Below the pieces are notes generated by a model. It did not search any database and had not been told where the DNA came from. It saw only the letters and a list, made by a program, of their open reading frames with translations. From UBA1413 sp964650525 (lineage in GTDB: Bacteria > Bacteroidota > Bacteroidia > Bacteroidales > Prolixibacteraceae), in contig CAZYUA010000009.1 in NCBI GenBank assembly GCA_964650525.1, positions 1 to 64,000 of the forward strand: 64,000 nucleotides of DNA. The letters are read 5' to 3'. Positions 26,101 through 34,163 of the stretch are shown in pieces. Within the stretch, counting starts at the first letter, position 1, and each line of letters begins with the position of its first letter. The position numbers were made by a program, and so were the translations under genes.

Positions 26101-26961
26101 CCGAACCGGTACCAGGGGGATCGCATATTCCGACATCCGGTAACCACACCAGGAATAATCAGGAATCCGGTTTCCGGCACTGTCGGCAGAATAGATCAAC
26201 GCGCCGTCTCTACCTTGCTTGACCTCCGGAACATTTACAATGTCAGGTTTCTTTGCTGATGGGACGGTGGAATTTTTCCCGCGGATCCGTTTTTCCCAGG
26301 CCTCCCCGGCTTGCTTCAGATCGTAGCCCTGAGAGGAGAGATAGTTGTTGATTCTGCCCTTGTACTTGCCAAACAAGGCGTGCTTCTCGTCTGATGTTCC
26401 TCCATCCATTGCTTTTTCGCGTGCCTCCGAAAGCCATGTCAGGATCCGGGCTTTTTGCGATTCCGAAAGTCCGGGAAGCATCTCCTGGTAACCTTTATAG
26501 GTTGCCGGTAACACACCATAGGTGAGACCATCTTTAACAAAATCTATCTGAAGGGAATCCAGGTCGCGTTCCAGGCATTTCAGCAACTGATGGTGGTTGG
26601 CACCGGCTTTACGGTCGGCATTCTTTCGTATTCTCCCGGCCTTCCCGGAAGCCCTTTCCTGCCCTCCCCTCTCTTCGAGCTGGCTAAGCCTGTTGTCCCG
26701 GTCGGAATGGATGTCATTCAGTCCGACATAGAAGCAGGTTATGCACTCCCTGACCCGTTGGAAGGCATTTTCGTCTGTCAATCCAAGCTGTCTGGCAATT
26801 CGTTCAGCCCTTCCTGCCGCAATGTTGCGGTATTCCTCCACAGGAGTGTTTGTTGGCTGGGTGGCCTGGCCTGAAGATTCCATGACAGGAAAGAGCAACA
26901 ATCCTGCAACCCATAGGAATTGCATCCGTATCGGGGGTACTCTGCGTTTGAATAAATCCAT
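23179..26961 (-). CDS. DUF3826 - beta-helix - DUF6298-like giant protein
   Basis: About 1260 residues, exported. Residues about 40-240 are a DUF3826-type helical domain (AAGRAERIARQLGLTDE, then FYVGLNDIHSDRD). Residues about 265-700 form a pectate-lyase-like right-handed beta-helix (DATDALQGAIDYV, LLEKGVYQLSGRLVI). Residues about 790-1260 match the DUF6298-type barrel (GMNYTAPYWRGDARPYG, WNEWYWQRLRLFSHLAVQ). The start at 26961 is chosen because 26961-27009 adds only uncharged sequence. It probably acts on pectin, but no catalytic residue can be assigned. These domains are more often seen in separate proteins. Confidence 0.7.
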   Translation of the reverse strand: MDLFKRRVPPIRMQFLWVAGLLLFPVMESSGQATQPTNTPVEEYRNIAAGRAERIARQLGLTDENAFQRVRECITCFYVGLNDIHSDRDNRLSQLEERGGQERASGKAGRIRKNADRKAGANHHQLLKCLERDLDSLQIDFVKDGLTYGVLPATYKGYQEMLPGLSESQKARILTWLSEAREKAMDGGTSDEKHALFGKYKGRINNYLSSQGYDLKQAGEAWEKRIRGKNSTVPSAKKPDIVNVPEVKQGRDGALIYSADSAGNRIPDYSWCGYRMSEYAIPLVPVRVVVPGMTGDATDALQGAIDYVSSLPRDSDGFRGAILLEKGVYQLSGRLVIRASGVVLRGSGMDKDGTSLVAAGKDRQTLVRILGKNDRTVSQPVQIVSSYVPVNGTVVQVQKSESFVTGDQVLVRRPSVAGWIAQLGMEGFGGVPGWLGWKPGQRDLVWDRTVTRVEGDRVTLDVPLTTALDSLLGGGTLVEYQWPGRIAGIGIENLSLVSEYDNDNPKDEQHCWSAITIENAEDCWVRQVTYRHFAGSAVAVYETARRITVEDCLSLDPVSELAGARRNTFFTMGQQTLFQRIYAEHGWHDFSTGFCTAGPNAFVQCESRLPLSFSGAADSWASGVLFDIVTVEGQNLSFMNRGQDAQGAGWCAGSSMFWQCSASRIDCYAPPGAYNWAYGAWAQFSGNGAWSDANNHISPRSLFYAQLAERLKKSAEEYGNQVMPVLGTPSTSPTVEQAVELTRLSLNPAPSLKEWIGEAGNRNPIPLNAEGAVRSGFTMNAGKTLLSGGSSLKLSGGWLVFGDEGIAVGMNYTAPYWRGDARPYGVAEARPSLTRFVPGRNGTGYTDYLEEVAAWMNTNGFVAFDFSYGLWYDRRRDDHERIRRADGEVWPPFYELPFARSGRELAWDGLSKYDLTRWNEWYWQRLRLFSHLAVQHKLVLLHQNYLQHNILEAGAHWADFPWRTANNINHTGFPEPPPYAGDKRIFMDGLFYDVSHPVRRALHRTYIRQCLENFRNSGNVIQLTSAEYTGPLHFVRFWLDVIREWESETGRKVLVGLSATKDVQDSILSDPSRSKGVDVIDIRYWGYRKDGSLYAPPGGQHLAPRQHARQSDPGARSFDQVYRAVAEYRMQYPRKAVIYSEYPGMVPWAVFMAGGSLAPVPSVSDPRFLKEAATMKPLSLSGTASGCYVLGNPGKGYIVYLERGSSLPASLMTDAKGMAVYHINPETGETILAGVHAAPGDSFPEPIQAAETTLIWLRSE

Positions 26962-27018
26962 AGCGGGAATAATAAAGGGAACCGAATCAGGGTTTCCCTG
27001 AAAACCCAATTTTACCTG

Positions 27019-28710
27019 TTACTTACCCAATCCTTCCGGTAATTCTCCGAGGGTATCGCGGTTATTTTCCGGCTGGGTCCAGTCAATCTTCCTGAGCGGG
27101 TCGATGCCGTTGATGTACTTTTCGATATTGGTATAGCCGTCCCCACTGCAGTCGAGGAGGGCATCCGAGGGATCACGCGGGTTGAGTCCGTAGCGGGTTT
27201 CCCAGTTGTCAGGCAACCCATCGAGGTCGGAATCCAGGCGTGGTTCCCCTCTGTATTCCGGGAAGCCCCCAACCTGGGAGATATCCGTGATAATACCCTT
27301 TTTGTAGGAATCGGCAGGCAGGCGCCTGTACTTGAAATAGGGGACCTCTTCAAGGGAGACCTCATCGGGACACACAATTTTGCCGGTCCGCACCTGCTCA
27401 ATGATGCGGCGATCTACCGGATCCCTCACAGGCAAGGTGGCTCCGGCATTATCCAGAACACGCGAAAAGGCTTCTGCAGCCGGATAAATGGCAAATGCGG
27501 GCATCGGAAAGGGTTCGTCGCAGCGGATCTCCTGCAACAATGCGGTGTCATCGCCCGGAAAGCCGGTCTGAACGCCTCCGTTCCAGTTATCGAGGGTCAC
27601 GGCATCGTTATTTTCAACAATATTTCCATGGACATAAGCCCTCCCGAACACGGGCTTTCCCAGGTCGCTGCGACCGGTTTCCGGCTTGAGAAGACGGTGA
27701 GCTACCGGTGTTCCCGCAGGAGTCGCCGGCCCGGGCTTATAATAATTGCTGATGATGTTGTATAGGGCCTTGTAATCGCCACCGTCGACCGTTCGGTGAA
27801 CCCAGTTGAAAAGGACGTTGTTGACGAAATTAAAAATGCCGTTCCATCCGATCGAAGGATTCCGGCCGGCGTTATTGGCCCATAAGTTCCGGATAAACGT
27901 ACAATTCTCCCCTCCCAGGGTACTGCCGAAAGAGTGGTTCCAGGTATCCAGGGCTTCTGAAAAGATCGAATTCTGAATGGTGATATTGACAGTAGGCAAT
28001 TTTTCCTCTTTGGATTTCCCGGTGCTATCGTTATACATATGACGGTACATGGACATGTTTTCGTCCAATCCCCAGCTTGCGGAAACATGGTCTATCATGA
28101 TGTTCCCGACGGGGTTGCCACCGATGGCGTCATCGCGTCGCCCCACATCGGTGATACCCCGACGGAACCTCATATGGCGGATGACTACATCGTGGGTGTT
28201 GATCCAGAAGCTCTCCCCGGCGACACAAATCCCGTCACCCGGAGCTGTCTGGCCGGCAATGGTGATATAAGGTGCCCGGACGATCACGGGAGACTGCAGC
28301 CTGATGATGCCGGCCACATTAAAAACCACGATCCGGGCCCCCCCTGTTTCACAAGCTTCCCGCAGGGTTCCCGGTCCGCTGTCAGCAAGGCTCGTCACCA
28401 CGATCACCCGGCCTCCGCGGCCCCCAAAGGAGTAAGCTCCCCCGCCCATGGCTCCCGGGAATGCCGGAATGGCCGACTGCGGCAGATCAGTGGGTCTGAA
28501 AGCCCAGGGTATATACGGTTTGCCTTGCCTGGCTTCCTGCCGGACCACCGGCCATGCCTTCTGCCATGCCCGGGCTGAAGCTTCCATAGCCTGATTCATC
28601 ATTATCCCGGTTTTCTCCTGGACATCCCTGGGTACATCGGGATACTGGGCCCGGATTATGCCGGTCCCCATCACTAAAAAATAGGCAATCCATAAAATGA
28701 TTCTCTTCAT
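27019..28710 (-). CDS. Pectate lyase, PL1-like, with N-terminal extension
   Basis: A 563-residue secreted lyase (signal MKRIILWIAYFLVMGTG). An extra helical segment of about 60 residues (VQEKTGIMMNQAMEASARAW) precedes the usual opening AFPGAMGGGAYSFGGRGG. The beta-helix contains TIAGQTAPGDGICV, IDHVSASWGLDEN and NYYKPGPATP. A Ca2+-type motif DSDLDGLPDNWETRYG and an SGDGYTNIEKYING tail close it. It cleaves homogalacturonan by beta-elimination. It lies 20 bp downstream of the pectin esterase gene. Confidence 0.9.
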   Translation of the reverse strand: MKRIILWIAYFLVMGTGIIRAQYPDVPRDVQEKTGIMMNQAMEASARAWQKAWPVVRQEARQGKPYIPWAFRPTDLPQSAIPAFPGAMGGGAYSFGGRGGRVIVVTSLADSGPGTLREACETGGARIVVFNVAGIIRLQSPVIVRAPYITIAGQTAPGDGICVAGESFWINTHDVVIRHMRFRRGITDVGRRDDAIGGNPVGNIMIDHVSASWGLDENMSMYRHMYNDSTGKSKEEKLPTVNITIQNSIFSEALDTWNHSFGSTLGGENCTFIRNLWANNAGRNPSIGWNGIFNFVNNVLFNWVHRTVDGGDYKALYNIISNYYKPGPATPAGTPVAHRLLKPETGRSDLGKPVFGRAYVHGNIVENNDAVTLDNWNGGVQTGFPGDDTALLQEIRCDEPFPMPAFAIYPAAEAFSRVLDNAGATLPVRDPVDRRIIEQVRTGKIVCPDEVSLEEVPYFKYRRLPADSYKKGIITDISQVGGFPEYRGEPRLDSDLDGLPDNWETRYGLNPRDPSDALLDCSGDGYTNIEKYINGIDPLRKIDWTQPENNRDTLGELPEGLGK

Positions 28711-28730
28711 AATAGCTTCTTTTCTGCCTG

Positions 28731-30188
28731 TTATAATTGGATCTTTTTCGTTTCTGTCCTGCCATGGCCCGTTGTAGCCCGTATCAGATAAACCCCCGGT
28801 TTATATCCTTTCAGATCAACTGACCGGCAATTACCGCTGGCAGCCAGCTCACCTCTGACAGTATACAGGGCAAAGGAGACCTGCCCGGTGAAATTCACCA
28901 GAGTACCTTCCACAGCCATCAGGCTGGTTTTCTCCGGTCTTCCGGTAACCCCCGGGCCTGTAGGAAGCATGAAAAACGCCGGCAAACCCACTGCTCCGTA
29001 ATGGCTGACAGCCCTGACGCGGACGGCTCCACCGGCTGGGAGGGTGTCCGGGAGAAAGGAGGTGCCCCTGGTGTACCCCAAAAGCCCGGATTCTGTATCG
29101 ATCACATAACCGATGGAATTCCCGACCGCTTCCCACTGGAGTTCTTTGCCCGACAGTCGAAGGGAAGGGGGGGAGGGAAGATCCTTTACAATCCGCTCCG
29201 GATCCCAGGTTTTCCCGTCTTTCCTGAAAAAAAAGGGAAGGTTGTAATAGCTTTCAGCGGCCTGTTGGTCCAGCTGGTAGCTCCAGGCCACCCTCCGTGA
29301 AACATCGGCCGGCGCACCCTGTCCATCCCTGCTTTTATATTCGGCAAAGAAGCTGGTCAGGTGGTTGTTACCACTCCACGCCGACCACCCTTCGGGCCGG
29401 ATGTGAGGCCCCAGGGTACATCCGATGAACACCGAAGAGGCGGCCGGCTGCCAGGGACGGCCCAGGAAATAACTACTGGCTCCCACACCTGAAGCGGATG
29501 TCACCTGGCAACGACGGAACAACAGCCCGTGCAATACGGATCCTCCGGGCACTGAGGTAACCGTTTTTGCATCTGCCGGCGCTGTGATATACTGGCCTCC
29601 CTGCAGACATACCACCCGACAACTGTCGAAGACCGCGGTGGCATCGCCAAAAATAAAATCGGTGGCCCCCTCTATACGGCACTTGTAATGGTACTGACGC
29701 TTTTTGTGTGCGTAATACGTGTCCTGGAACCCGGAAAAGGTGCAATTCTTAAAAACCATCGTGTCGCCGGTGGTACGAAGGGCTACCGCCTGTCCAACAG
29801 GACCAGCCGTATTGCGGATGGTCAGATTCTCAGCATACAATCCATTGCCATCGGCCCATACTGTATACGAATTGGCTGTGGAAAGCCCGTTTTTTCCAGA
29901 ATAGTCTTCCCAGCTGATGACGACTTTTTCGGCTCCCTCGCCGATGAGGCTCAAGTTGGCCTTATCAGGGGGTATTACGATTTTCTCCTGGTAGACCCCT
30001 TCCCGGATAAATATCAGGGTCCTGGCAGGAGAACCGGAAGGTACCGACTGAATGGCTTCCCGGATGGTGCGATAATTCCCATTTCCGGATGGGTCAACCA
30101 CCCTGTCAAAGACCTGGCCTTTTGCACAGGTTATCGCCAGTAGAATGATCAATAGAGCACCACAGCTGTACCGTCCCGTCGCCCCCAT
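28731..30188 (-). CDS. Pectin methylesterase, CE8, with T9SS domain
   Basis: A 485-residue secreted CE8 esterase that removes methyl groups from homogalacturonan, making it a substrate for the neighbouring lyases. Catalytic motifs are complete: GQAVAL (Gln), FSGFQDTYY (Asp), GATDFIFGDA (Asp) and LGRPW (Arg). The last 70 residues form a T9SS sorting domain (LKGYKPGVYLIRATT, ending KKIQL), so the protein is exported to the surface. It is packed between two lyase genes with 6 and 20 bp spacers. Confidence 0.92.
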   Translation of the reverse strand: MGATGRYSCGALLIILLAITCAKGQVFDRVVDPSGNGNYRTIREAIQSVPSGSPARTLIFIREGVYQEKIVIPPDKANLSLIGEGAEKVVISWEDYSGKNGLSTANSYTVWADGNGLYAENLTIRNTAGPVGQAVALRTTGDTMVFKNCTFSGFQDTYYAHKKRQYHYKCRIEGATDFIFGDATAVFDSCRVVCLQGGQYITAPADAKTVTSVPGGSVLHGLLFRRCQVTSASGVGASSYFLGRPWQPAASSVFIGCTLGPHIRPEGWSAWSGNNHLTSFFAEYKSRDGQGAPADVSRRVAWSYQLDQQAAESYYNLPFFFRKDGKTWDPERIVKDLPSPPSLRLSGKELQWEAVGNSIGYVIDTESGLLGYTRGTSFLPDTLPAGGAVRVRAVSHYGAVGLPAFFMLPTGPGVTGRPEKTSLMAVEGTLVNFTGQVSFALYTVRGELAASGNCRSVDLKGYKPGVYLIRATTGHGRTETKKIQL

Positions 30189-30194
30189 TACCCG

Positions 30195-31997
30195 TTACTG
30201 TTTCATTATTTTTTCCATGTAAAGACGGTCGCCTGCACTTCTTGCATGGACCAGGTAAAGGCCGGGCTGCAGACCTGCAAGGCTGACCTTCCGGATCCCC
30301 AGTTGACTCCTGTCGGTCAGAACCTTCCTTCCCGTGATATCGTACAAGTCGATGCGGGTGACAGGATTGCTGCAATCCAGAAAAAGCTCTTCATTAGCGG
30401 GATTGGGATATGCACGGAACAACGTCTTCCTGTTCATGCTCCCGGTATGGGTCGGAACCGCCAGGGAGTTGAGGTAATTCTCCAGATTGCTGTATCCGTT
30501 ATCTGCCAGGAGCCGGCCATCGAGAGGGTTATCCTTGTCCAGCCCATGATAAATCTCCCAGAAATCAGGCATGCCGTCCGCGTCGATGTCAGTGTCGGCA
30601 GAGACGGACGAAAACCGGTAGACATCCCAGGGGGTGCTCCCTTCCGGAGCATCCGGCGGCACCAAATTCCGCTGGGTATCGATAATACCTGAAGTGATCC
30701 CTTTTACCGGGGTTACCTGTCCGTCTCCGGTGGTATAATTGTACCGTGTCACCGGACTTTCTCCCCGAATTTCTGCCATGAGTCTCCGGTCAATAGCATC
30801 ACGTAACGGCAGAGTGGCTCCGGCATAGTTTAGCACCGACTCCAGGGCTTGTCCGGCTGTCTCCGTATAATCCGCATAATTCTCAAACATGCCGTCCGTT
30901 TTCACAAATTCACTGTCAGCACGAATGTTGGCGATACCGCCTACATTGGATCCGTCAACTCCCAGCCAGTTGTCGGCAGTCATAGCAGGGTACCCCTCCA
31001 TGATGTTTCCGCTGAAATACCATTTACCGTAACCGTCGAGAGTCACGCCGCTGCGGTTAAGCGACGGCCTGGCAAAATATTTTGAGCCTGTGGTGGCAGG
31101 CCCGGGCTTGAAGTAGTTGTTTACCACGTTGGTGCGGCAAAACCCCTTTCCGTTGGTAGCCTCCCATTCCCCGCCGTAGAAGGCACCGCTGCTGCCCCAG
31201 TTATAGTTCACGTTGTTGCGGTAATCTACCAGTGCTTCGATGTCGTTTTTGTTGGAACCATTGATCCTGGGCATGCGTGAGTTATGATGTGCCAGCAAGT
31301 TGTGATGGTAGCTGGCATACTCCCCACCCCATTGGGTGGCATAGCCCCGTTCGCCCTTTTTATGGATGGAATTGTAAAGGGATTCACTGATAATACACCA
31401 CTGAACGGTGGTGCTGTCGTTTGAGGAGAAATGGGTGGTCTCCTCGATGGCCCAGCTCATGGAGCAATGGTCTATGATGAAGTTACCCCCGTTTTCAATC
31501 CTGAATGCCGATGTCTCCTGCCCCAGTTCATCGCCGGGCCGGAAGCGGAGGTACCGGATGATCACATTGCGGGATCCGGAAAAGTTCACGGTGGCTCCCC
31601 GGATGCAGATCCCATCGCCCGGTGCGGTCTGCCCGGCAAGGGTAAGGCTGTTTCTGTTTACCCGCAGCTCCCCTTTCAGGTTGATAACGCCTCCGACGCG
31701 GAAGACCACCGTCAGGGGACGTTTGTATTGCAGAGGGCCGAGGATCGGATGGACCACCGTCTCCACACCCTGGGCGAGGGCCCAGCGGAGACTTCCCGCA
31801 GGAGGATTCGACAGTGCATCCTCCAGATTTGTCACTGCCACCACCCGTCCGGTCTGGCCATTGCCGCGGCCACCGGTTGCCAGACGGCCGTATCCTTCGG
31901 CCCCCGGAAAAGCCGGAACCTGAGCAAAAAGTTGTGAACTGGCAGCTGCCAGCCCCAACATCCCAACAAAGCACCTGTGTATTCCTTTCAATCTCAT
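30195..31997 (-). CDS. Pectate lyase, PL1-like, with T9SS domain
   Basis: A 600-residue secreted lyase. A signal peptide (MRLKGIHRCFVGMLGLAAASS) precedes PAFPGAEGYGRLATGGRGN. Family motifs include TLAGQTAPGDGICIRG, DHCSMSWAIEETTH and NNYFKPGPATT. The Ca2+-type DTDIDADGMPDFWEIYHGL is followed by a T9SS sorting domain (FRAYPNPANEELFLDC, then LAGLQPGLYLVHARS). The start at 31997 gives the proper signal. It is the third lyase of the locus and is probably surface-released, whereas the lyase at 14965 lacks a sorting domain. Confidence 0.9.
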   Translation of the reverse strand: MRLKGIHRCFVGMLGLAAASSQLFAQVPAFPGAEGYGRLATGGRGNGQTGRVVAVTNLEDALSNPPAGSLRWALAQGVETVVHPILGPLQYKRPLTVVFRVGGVINLKGELRVNRNSLTLAGQTAPGDGICIRGATVNFSGSRNVIIRYLRFRPGDELGQETSAFRIENGGNFIIDHCSMSWAIEETTHFSSNDSTTVQWCIISESLYNSIHKKGERGYATQWGGEYASYHHNLLAHHNSRMPRINGSNKNDIEALVDYRNNVNYNWGSSGAFYGGEWEATNGKGFCRTNVVNNYFKPGPATTGSKYFARPSLNRSGVTLDGYGKWYFSGNIMEGYPAMTADNWLGVDGSNVGGIANIRADSEFVKTDGMFENYADYTETAGQALESVLNYAGATLPLRDAIDRRLMAEIRGESPVTRYNYTTGDGQVTPVKGITSGIIDTQRNLVPPDAPEGSTPWDVYRFSSVSADTDIDADGMPDFWEIYHGLDKDNPLDGRLLADNGYSNLENYLNSLAVPTHTGSMNRKTLFRAYPNPANEELFLDCSNPVTRIDLYDITGRKVLTDRSQLGIRKVSLAGLQPGLYLVHARSAGDRLYMEKIMKQ

Positions 31998-32278
31998 AAA
32001 AACAGCTTCCTTTCTTTCTGTATTTCGCCTATTCATGCAAGGCAGGCCATCACGGGTTTCAACCCCAGTGCAACTCCCGGACCCAATTTCCGCTCCTGGA
32101 GGCGGGAAATTCTATGCTCCGGCTTAGCCGGTATTGTTCGCCTGCCAAATGGTAATTCGCCAGGCTTTTGAACGTTGAATCTCCCATTTATAACCTGTCG
32201 GACTGCCACCAGGCTCCGGGTCTCAGCGACAGACCCTTCTGCCTGCCGGAGCCTGCTCCCGGTGGTTGGGAAATTGGC

Positions 32279-34099
32279 CTATAATGCCAGCGGGTCGAAT
32301 TCTCCGTTGATCCAGCCCAGGGTCTGCTTCACCGCCGGACTTTTCTCAAGCATGGACGACGGGACCGCGAAGAAGTCGTACAAAGGCCTGTAATTCAGCG
32401 TTTGCTGTCTTCCCTGGTAAAGGTCCATTACCTTGTAGGTCACCCTGAAGTACTTGCTGTAACTGGCCGCATTGTTCAGGTCCAGGTGGCCAAGGTAGAG
32501 GGCAGTATCGATGCGAAGCCATCCTTTGTAGGGCGATTTTTCATCGGTGATTTCGTTGTTCCATCCGGCCAGGGCGGTATAGGTAAATCCATGCCGGTAG
32601 GTACCGTTGAGCTTCCTGACATAGGTTCCCAGGTCGTTACGGAACATAAGCCTCCTCCGCATATCCCAGTATCTTTTGTTCTCAAAGGCAAACTCAACCT
32701 GCCGTTCGATCATGATGATCTCCCGGAGCAGGTCTTTGGTTACTGAATTGGGAATACCATACTCTCCGTTGCCCGCCTCGATCCCTGCCCGGGCTCTGAT
32801 TTTTCTCACATTTTCCAGGGCTTCACCCTGTTTATTCGTTTCGTTGGCACATTCGGCAAAATTGAGCAGCACTTCGGCATAACGGATTTCATGCCATGCG
32901 GTGCTGGTTTGGGAGATGTTTTCCCGGGCAATGGCCGGGTCGGTAGCTTTGCGGTTATAAAAACCGGTGCTGGGTACCCGGTTGGTTTCCTTGAGGTTCC
33001 GGAAGGTCCAGGCTGTGGTGCCGGAGCGGCCGCTCATGGTCCACCCTGCGCCATTGTATACCACGGTAGCATAAAAGCGGGGATCCCTGTTTTTCCAGAA
33101 ATAAACCGAATCGTAGCCCGATCCCGGTTCGCCGGGCAGTTTTCCGTTGGCCATGGGGAAAGCCTTTACCAGTTCCCAGGTAGGTGAAAAACCGCCGTTC
33201 CCTCCTCCGGATGGGGGACGCACACTGTTTTCCCAGCCATGGGTATATTCCACCCCTGCACTGGAACTGTACCTCCTGTAGAGCACCGATTCGATGTTAT
33301 TCCTTACATCAGTAGTAAAAATCGTGTTGAAATCGGGATGTAGTCCCCTTGGCACGCTCATGGTGGCCAGGATTTCCATCGCCTGTTTGTTGGCCTCATA
33401 GGCTCTTTGCCAGCGGGCAGGGTCGTTGGTCGGATTGAACAGGGGACTGGCCCAGGCAAGCAGCACCCTCCCCTTGAAGGCAGCGGCGGCACCCCGCGTA
33501 ATCCTCCCCTTATCCTCCTCCAGTAACCAGTCAGCCGGCAATACCCTGATGGCATCGTCCAGGTCGGCCACAATCGCATCAATGGCATCCGCCGTTTTGC
33601 TGCGCGGCACATTCAGGTCTTCGGTGAAAGGATCCTGTACCTTCTTGATAATCGGCACTCCGCCGTATAACTGAACCATCTCCCAGTAACGGAAGGCCCT
33701 GAAAAAGAGCGCCTGTCCGGAAATAATACCCTTGATGCTGTCGCTGAGCGAAGAACCGGCCATCCCTTCCAGACAAATGTTGATCCTGCGGATCAGCTCA
33801 TACCGGCTTTTGTGAAACACCGTGACCGAGTTGATATCGCTCTCCGTCTTCATCCCGTAAAGGAAATCGGTATACTGCTCTTCAGCAGAATAGGATTCAT
33901 CGGACAACTGGCTGTTCAGCCCGAACGATACCCCCGGCATATTGGCAAAGTAGAGGCTGTTCAGGTAGAGGGTAGCCTGGTTCTGGTCATCCCAGATCTG
34001 CTGATCCAGCACATTCAGGTCGTGTTTGTCGAGAACATCCTCGCATCCGGCGAAGAACAGGGTAAACAGGGCCGCAACGGCTATTGCATATCGTTTCAT
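32279..34099 (-). CDS. susD: SusD-like glycan-binding lipoprotein (SusD2)
   Basis: A 606-residue SusD/RagB lipoprotein (MKRYAIAVAALFTLFFAGC, Cys at 19). Family features include LNSLYFANMPG, AFRYWEMVQLYGGVPII and, near the C-terminus, MIERQVEFAFENKRYWDMRRR. It pairs with SusC2 64 bp away. Its length and sequence differ clearly from SusD1, so the two pairs probably take different oligosaccharides. A 281-bp gap to the next gene holds no convincing feature beyond a short CCGGCTTAGCCGG hairpin (32119-32131). Confidence 0.9.
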   Translation of the reverse strand: MKRYAIAVAALFTLFFAGCEDVLDKHDLNVLDQQIWDDQNQATLYLNSLYFANMPGVSFGLNSQLSDESYSAEEQYTDFLYGMKTESDINSVTVFHKSRYELIRRINICLEGMAGSSLSDSIKGIISGQALFFRAFRYWEMVQLYGGVPIIKKVQDPFTEDLNVPRSKTADAIDAIVADLDDAIRVLPADWLLEEDKGRITRGAAAAFKGRVLLAWASPLFNPTNDPARWQRAYEANKQAMEILATMSVPRGLHPDFNTIFTTDVRNNIESVLYRRYSSSAGVEYTHGWENSVRPPSGGGNGGFSPTWELVKAFPMANGKLPGEPGSGYDSVYFWKNRDPRFYATVVYNGAGWTMSGRSGTTAWTFRNLKETNRVPSTGFYNRKATDPAIARENISQTSTAWHEIRYAEVLLNFAECANETNKQGEALENVRKIRARAGIEAGNGEYGIPNSVTKDLLREIIMIERQVEFAFENKRYWDMRRRLMFRNDLGTYVRKLNGTYRHGFTYTALAGWNNEITDEKSPYKGWLRIDTALYLGHLDLNNAASYSKYFRVTYKVMDLYQGRQQTLNYRPLYDFFAVPSSMLEKSPAVKQTLGWINGEFDPLAL

Positions 34100-34163
34100 A
34101 ATCCTTGTCTTTTGCATGTTTTCAGAATGAACGTGTTTATGGCAGTGCCCTTTGATCATGCCG

